Of a stretch of 64,000 nt of DNA, positions 59,119-64,000 are shown one piece after another. Source of the DNA: Allantophomopsis cytisporea (lineage: Eukaryota > Ascomycota > Leotiomycetes > Phacidiales > Phacidiaceae); the NCBI GenBank assembly GCA_024752435.1, contig CP103032.1, forward strand, positions 62,001 through 126,000, written 5' to 3'. Position 1 is the stretch's first letter; each line of letters opens with the position of its first letter. The notes beneath the pieces are model-generated. The model worked only from the letters and a program-made list of their open reading frames with translations, was not told the origin of the DNA and searched no databases. Made by a program: the position numbers and the translations under genes.

Positions 59119-61905
59119 ATGAATCCATATATATCCAAGAAAGATCCATCAAACACCCAAGATGTTGCGTACACCTTGAAGTCACACAACAGAGCAACAA
59201 GAGACACAGACGTTACCGGGCCTGAGATTAACGCCCAGGTTAGCCTCTATAACTACGAACTCTGGATAGCTTCAGCGACTGGCGACGAGGCTACAGTGAG
59301 CCTGTTACTTCAGAGCGGAGCCGACGTCAACGCTCAAGGTGGTGACTTTGGTACCGCGCTCCAGGTAGCTTCAGAGCGTGGCTACGTAGCTACAGTGAGC
59401 CTGTTACTTCAGAGCGGAGCCGACGTCAACGCTCAAGGTGGTGTCTATGGTACCGCGCTCCAGGCAGCTTCAACGCATGGCTATACGGCTATAGTAAGCC
59501 TGTTACTTCAGAGCGGAGCCGACGTCAACGCTCAAGGTGGTGTCTATGGTACCGCACTCCAGGCAGCTTCGACGCGTGGCAACCTGGCTGCAGTACAAAT
59601 GTTACTTAATATAGGAGCCGACGTCAACGCCCAAGGTGGTCAGTATGGTACTGCGCTCCACGCAGCTTCAGCGAATGGCGACGAGGCTACAGTGAGCCTG
59701 TTACTTGATAGGGGAGCCGACGTCAACGCTCAAGGTGGTCAGTATGGTACCGCGCTCCAGGCAGCTTCAGAGCGTGGCTATGAAGCTATAGTGAGCCTGT
59801 TACTTCAGAGCGGAGCCGACGTCAACGCTCAAGGTGGTCAGTATGGTACCGCGCTCCAGGCAGCTTCAGCGAATGGCGACGAGGCTACAGTGAGCCTGTT
59901 ACTTGATAGGGGAGCCGACGTCAACGCTCAAGGTGGTCAGTATGGTACCGCGCTCCAGGCAGCTTCGACGCGTGGCCACGAGGCTACAGTAAGCCTGTTA
60001 CTTGATAGGGGAGCCGACGTCAACGCTCAAGGTGGTCAGTATGGTACCGCGCTCCACGCAGCTACAATGGTTCCAGATAACAGAGTTTCTGTCGAATCGG
60101 CTACGCATCCAACTGACTCTTTGACGTCAAAATCTTCCTTCGAGCAGATGATGCCTTCCAGACACGATTCTGTGGATTCTGCCACCATCACAAGTTCTGA
60201 CGATGAAAGCGAAATAGACAGTGGGAGCTCCTATGGGATTGTATCTAATACCGGAGAAATTCAGACAGGTGCCGAATCACACTGGGATGATGATATTCTC
60301 AATCCTGTTGAGCACCGTCGCAAGGTACAGGCAGTACGGCAAAAGATTTATGACCAGTCATTTCTAGCACAATTACAAGATCCATCCCAGCTTGTGAAAG
60401 ATGAGGCGGATGGGATTTCAAAATACCATAGTAAACACTCAGAAGAACGGATCATTCTAACTATCGCCTCAGGGTGGACCGACAAAGTATCCCATGCTAT
60501 GAGGCACTATGCTTTGGAGTGCCAAGATATGCTTTCTATGATTTCTACCAATATGCATGCTTTACGTCAAGCAAATATATTATCAGAAAGACTTGTCTGG
60601 CTACAGATCGATCCAAACCGACAAAGCGTAGCACTTATGAAGTCTGTAGGAATTTCTTCACTGACTGAAGCCTGCAAAGCTTTAGAATCCAGCCTCAAAG
60701 ATGTTGAGAATGCCAGCGCAGAAGCTCAGACTCCGGGAGACAACTTATGGGGGAGTTTTTGCGTCATTGTCAAGGATTTTGTCAACTTGTTTGGATTTCA
60801 CAGCTCGCAAGTAGATCTGGATTCAGCATACAAGCACGTGTGGAGTATTTTAGCGGCGAATCTGTGCACACTTGACTGCGTACTTGTTAGCTGTGCAGGG
60901 GCACATGTGGAAATGTTGGATCCATCTGGTAGTATTCAGGACTGCGAGAGAGTTACTTCGTGGCTATCTTCGGCCCATTCTGAGTTGCCTCGGCACTCTA
61001 CCATTGTACAACGCTCTCTTAGATGCCTCGACCGCTTCCTTGGAGGTCACCAAGTTTGGGTTTTACAGCCGCAATTTCACAAAGATGAGGAACTTTTTGT
61101 TTCAGCAGACGTTGAAGACCTAGCAGATCTTTGGGGACCTATGTGGAAGATAAAAGTTGAGGGATCTCTGGAGATAATTCGTTACGATCTAGAACATGGA
61201 TCTATCATTCCCGTTCTGATTGAAGATCAAGACGATATGCCTCAAGCAGATGAACAGTTCGCACATTGGATTCCTCACTCGGAGCTGAGGGCTGTGGGAT
61301 CCTCAGAGTTGCGATTTGTTTCGAAGAAGCTTTTGATTGGGGCCCTATCTCTACATGAGTCGAAAGACTGTCGGTGTAACTCAATAGACGTACATACAGA
61401 GCTTGAAGACTGTGGTTATCTCAGCCCTATGGGAACCTCCATAGCAAGGCACAGGATCGAATCGGTGGCAATCGGCACATCTCTTGGGGGAGGGAGCCTG
61501 GGGCCTAGTATAGCAGTCAATTTCACCTTGAAGATGCTACCAGGCAGAACACCGAAAGAGGTTCTTATGAAGCGTTGGAGTAACGATGGGAAATCTCGTA
61601 ATCCAAAAACTCTGCTAATGAATCTTGGTATCGAGGTTTCGTATTGTACCCATAACAGTCGTCGGACAAGACTGGTAGACCTTCTCGCTACACAGACGAT
61701 GCTCGAGTTCATCGAAAATCAAATTCCATTCACTGACATCCAAATCAAGGAACAAATTACGAGAGTTCTGAGGACAGGGAAACCTGAGTGGCTTCTAGAT
61801 ATGTATGGTGACCCCAGTCTGGAAGATCATATCATCACCTTGGTCTCCGCTTGCCTTGAAGCTCTGATGGATACTGGCGCAACTAGGAGATTCGGGACCC
61901 TCTAG
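59119..61905 (+). CDS. Ankyrin-repeat protein with unknown C-terminal module
   Basis: The first in-frame ATG is 59119 (928 aa to the TAG at 61903-61905). The frame is open back to 58987 behind an acceptor-like site, so a further 5' exon may exist. Residues about 45-315 are eight 33-aa ankyrin units of the form SLLLQSGADVNAQGG...YGTALQAAS, with a remnant at the end. An acidic Ser-rich linker follows, then about 560 residues without a familiar catalytic motif: DLWGPMWKIKVEG, SLHESKDCRCNSI, LGIEVSYCTHNSRRTRLVDLL. I recall this C-terminal module from uncharacterised fungal proteins, sometimes attached to repeat domains. The expected end of that module is in another frame downstream. It looks like a fungal recognition-type protein, but no NACHT or NB-ARC domain is present in the window. 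Confidence 0.75.
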   Translation: MNPYISKKDPSNTQDVAYTLKSHNRATRDTDVTGPEINAQVSLYNYELWIASATGDEATVSLLLQSGADVNAQGGDFGTALQVASERGYVATVSLLLQSGADVNAQGGVYGTALQAASTHGYTAIVSLLLQSGADVNAQGGVYGTALQAASTRGNLAAVQMLLNIGADVNAQGGQYGTALHAASANGDEATVSLLLDRGADVNAQGGQYGTALQAASERGYEAIVSLLLQSGADVNAQGGQYGTALQAASANGDEATVSLLLDRGADVNAQGGQYGTALQAASTRGHEATVSLLLDRGADVNAQGGQYGTALHAATMVPDNRVSVESATHPTDSLTSKSSFEQMMPSRHDSVDSATITSSDDESEIDSGSSYGIVSNTGEIQTGAESHWDDDILNPVEHRRKVQAVRQKIYDQSFLAQLQDPSQLVKDEADGISKYHSKHSEERIILTIASGWTDKVSHAMRHYALECQDMLSMISTNMHALRQANILSERLVWLQIDPNRQSVALMKSVGISSLTEACKALESSLKDVENASAEAQTPGDNLWGSFCVIVKDFVNLFGFHSSQVDLDSAYKHVWSILAANLCTLDCVLVSCAGAHVEMLDPSGSIQDCERVTSWLSSAHSELPRHSTIVQRSLRCLDRFLGGHQVWVLQPQFHKDEELFVSADVEDLADLWGPMWKIKVEGSLEIIRYDLEHGSIIPVLIEDQDDMPQADEQFAHWIPHSELRAVGSSELRFVSKKLLIGALSLHESKDCRCNSIDVHTELEDCGYLSPMGTSIARHRIESVAIGTSLGGGSLGPSIAVNFTLKMLPGRTPKEVLMKRWSNDGKSRNPKTLLMNLGIEVSYCTHNSRRTRLVDLLATQTMLEFIENQIPFTDIQIKEQITRVLRTGKPEWLLDMYGDPSLEDHIITLVSACLEALMDTGATRRFGTL
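59254..60064 (+). repeat. Eight near-identical 99-bp ankyrin units
   Basis: The GTACCGCGCTCCA landmark recurs every 99 bp (59353, 59452, 59551, 59650, 59749, 59848, 59947, 60046, counted at its ACC/ACT). Stretches such as GCCGACGTCAACGCTCAAGG are identical in almost every unit. The fourth unit (LLNIGADVNAQ) is the most divergent. Confidence 0.97.
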
Positions 61906-61907
61906 TG

Positions 61908-62444
61908 ATGTTCTGGATGCACGATTTGAGCGATTATATTGTGAGATTCCCACAACGGTATTTCGAATGGGCAGGTTTTGTTCAAGATTCGGAGTTGATA
62001 TGTGCTTTCATTGTTCTTGAGAAGAAATGTCTTTCGTTAGAGGTTGGACGTATGTGTCGATGTCTACATGGACCATTCGTAGATACAGGTCCACCACCTG
62101 TTCTGGAGACTTCACTTGTCATCAACGAGCTAATGCGTTTACCTGACTATCTGAAGCCCGCGCGCACTCGACATAGTTCTCAGCTATTCTGGCTCGTAGA
62201 AAAGCTAGATGAGAAAGCCAGCTTCCGTATTGGGGACTACGGATGTTTGGATGTGGTGAAGCCTATTGGACGAAAGCAATTGTTAATGGCATGGTCAGCC
62301 TCCGGAACTCTGAGAGGTCAGGCGACAGAAATTAGTACACGAGTACTGGGAAGAGATCCAAAGCAGTTTCATAGAGAAATGGTCGACAATAACGGAGGAT
62401 CAAGCTCAAGCATAAAGCCTATCAGGATATTTGTTCGTGCTTGA
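61908..62444 (+). CDS. Probable frameshifted 3' end of the ankyrin gene
   Basis: An open frame of 178 codons starts with ATG two bases after the upstream stop, in the -1 frame relative to the ankyrin frame. Residues FVQDSELICAFIVLEKKCL and, later, FWLVEKL fit the expected continuation of the upstream module. The frame is open a few codons before its ATG (reading RDPLVMFWM), so one indel near 61890-61905 would fuse the two. No donor/acceptor pair joins them without deleting the conserved SACLEALMDTG stretch. Alternatives are a base error, a recent mutation, programmed slippage or reinitiation at the TAGTGATG overlap. An independent small gene is less likely. Confidence 0.55.
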   Translation: MFWMHDLSDYIVRFPQRYFEWAGFVQDSELICAFIVLEKKCLSLEVGRMCRCLHGPFVDTGPPPVLETSLVINELMRLPDYLKPARTRHSSQLFWLVEKLDEKASFRIGDYGCLDVVKPIGRKQLLMAWSASGTLRGQATEISTRVLGRDPKQFHREMVDNNGGSSSSIKPIRIFVRA

Positions 62445-62994
62445 GTCTGGGTGTACCTTATTAAGTTTTTCTTCTCTGTCATATATACAATATGAAATGC
62501 ACAATAGTCACGAACAATGCGTAACCATATGAGGAGGCACCATTCTCTCGCTGCAGCTGATTCTTGTGCAGATAGTATATGCATACCCCCGTATAATATA
62601 ATTATCGTTCTACTCCTTGCGTCTGTGAATATGAGAGACAGAACAAGCGTTCGAAGGTCTTCCCTGCTATCTACAGTTCTTCATTATTCGAACACGTGCT
62701 ACATGTACAGATGGAGAAACGGCATCGACTTATATGTTCTATTAGTATATTATATGTGTTAAGTAACAGACTTCGCCTTCCATCATGACAAATGGGCAGG
62801 ACTCGAAAGATCAAGACAAACCAACTTTCTAAATATGCCGCTTAGCTTCCATTTGCCGTTAATCATTAAAAGTCATGAAGCGATACAATACATCGAGAAG
62901 CCAAATCCAGCAATGTACTGTAAATGACTCACCAAAGCCCGATGCCACAAACACCCATCCTGCAGGTCGAAATGGCTGAAAAATTATCACCCTC
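62445..62994. other. Convergent intergenic region
   Basis: 3' regions of the ankyrin and MFS genes; no feature recognised. Confidence 0.5.
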
Positions 62995-64000
62995 TCACAT
63001 TTTAACCCATAGCTTCCCCTCACTCTTCTTCCACCTACAAACCACCATAAATGTAGTCCCAATAGCCAGACATGCGGCAGCAAAACCCTGTGCACCCTCA
63101 TAATTCCCACCATTAGCCTGAATAAGCGCACCATCTAGCGGCGGGCCAGTGAGAACTGCAAAAGCGACGATACTAAAAATCATGCCCATCCTCGTTCCGG
63201 CCTTCCTCAAATCAGTGGTAAGAGACGACAGAACGGCAGGGAAAAGCCCCTGGACCATTGCGCCAAAGATACCGTAAACAACCGCAAAGCCGTAGAGTCC
63301 TGCTTGGGTGTGCACAGCCATCCACGCGAAAATGAGGATGGAACAAGCGGTCGTTGCTGGGATGAGAAGGTTGAGAGGTCCGAAGTAGCGATCGGCCAGG
63401 AAATTGGGCAGGATGCGGCCGATAACGCCCACGCCGTTGAGGATGATGAGGAGGTTGATGGAGTGCGGTTGGCTGAAGGCGAGCACGGTGCGGCCGTAGG
63501 AGGTGATGTAGTAAAATGCGAAATACACGCCCCAGAAATTCTACGCCGTTAGTAAAGGTACGGGTGGACAAAATAGTGAGCTTACAAAAAACATCCCGAT
63601 AGCAAAGAGACTGTACGGTATCTCCTTGAACGCAGCCCATTCGACGATTGCGCCTGTCTTGCGCGGCGGTAGGCGAGGTCGCACGAAGCAATTCGCAATC
63701 AGGAGGCAGCCAAGCTGCACAAAAGCTAGAGACCTCATCGTCCAACCGAAGCCGATTTGCGGCAGGAGTTTCTGAACCATGATCGGGAATACAATTCCCC
63801 CCGTAGCACTTCCACCTGCCGAGATTCCTATCGCCAGACTTCTCTTTTTGGAAAAATACGTGCTCAGGACTGCAAGACTGGGACAGAAGAGACAGCCATT
63901 CCCCAGACCGGCACATACACCCTGCGCAAGTAGCAGTTGCCAGTATGACGTGGAAATTGAGGCCATGAATGTCCCCAGACAGGCCAGGAATGTTCCAACG
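62995..64000 (-). CDS. Monocarboxylate-type MFS transporter, 5' end missing
   Basis: Partial: the reading frame enters at the window edge (codon 63999-63997) and runs through exon 63586-64000, a 45-nt intron with a perfect TACTAAC branch site, and the last exon 62995-63540. The 320 residues cover about ten membrane helices. The motifs GLGNGCLFCPSLAVLSTYFSKKRSLAIGISAGGSATGG and GVIGRILPNFLADRYFG are those of fungal MCT/Mch-like carriers (TC 2.A.1.13). Yeast relatives include a riboflavin carrier (Mch5), and others lack a known substrate. The N-terminal signature helix lies outside the window. Confidence 0.88.

Noticed and set aside
59254..60064. Regular 99-bp repeats resembling a CRISPR or satellite array
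   Set aside because: There are no spacers, the period is 33 codons and the units encode ankyrin motifs in one frame.
61880..61925. Programmed -1 frameshift at the ankyrin gene junction
   Set aside because: No X-XXY-YYZ heptamer is present in the zero frame; an indel is the simpler reading, so it is kept only as an alternative.

Overview
The window reads as nuclear DNA of a filamentous ascomycete (Pezizomycotina). Genes are split by short introns (about 45-115 nt) with GTRNGT donors, TAAC/CTAAC-like branch sites and YAG acceptors. Zn2Cys6 regulators, a Clr5-domain protein, an ApsA/Num1-type cortical PH protein, Pho84- and HOL1-like MFS carriers and a fungal trehalose phosphatase are all present. 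Several of the family matches recall Leotiomycetes (Botrytis/Sclerotinia-like fungi), but no order can be proved from sequence alone. I rebuilt the spliced models by hand; almost every model keeps phase across all of its introns.

Layout. 1-11 kb: an orphan fungal protein with an F-box-like N-terminus, a Pho84-type phosphate symporter on the minus strand, then about 5 kb with little coding signal. 11-16 kb: a four-exon ABM-domain monooxygenase (minus) divergent from a zinc-dependent, glutathione-independent formaldehyde dehydrogenase (plus). They share a 673-bp promoter that carries an inverted pair of CreA-type sites. A nuclease-fold-like orphan with an in-frame TGA follows. 17-28 kb: a Clr5-domain protein whose last intron holds a 13/14-bp minisatellite, a Cys-rich miniprotein, a multi-pass membrane orphan, a convergent MFS carrier and Golgi COG subunit 5. 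31-42 kb: a 1655-aa ApsA/Num1-like protein with a repeat array, a UPC2-like Zn2Cys6 regulator, a small WNCQNW protein and a truncated GT4-like glycosyltransferase.

42-57 kb has a carbohydrate theme: a GH13 oligo-1,6-glucosidase-type enzyme, trehalose-6-phosphate phosphatase (TPS2), 5.7 kb of microsatellite-rich non-coding DNA, and a polyglutamine Zn2Cys6 regulator resembling the COL-26/BglR group. 57-64 kb: a 5-formyl-THF cyclo-ligase family protein, a protein with eight almost identical ankyrin units whose reading frame breaks near its 3' end, and the 3' part of a monocarboxylate-type MFS carrier that runs off the window.

The least ordinary items are the homogenised ankyrin array with variation confined to a few surface positions and a two-frame C-terminus (59.1-62.4 kb), the mid-domain TGA at 14796, and the minisatellite at 18.5 kb. 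I saw no convincing tRNA, rRNA, CRISPR array or intact transposon.
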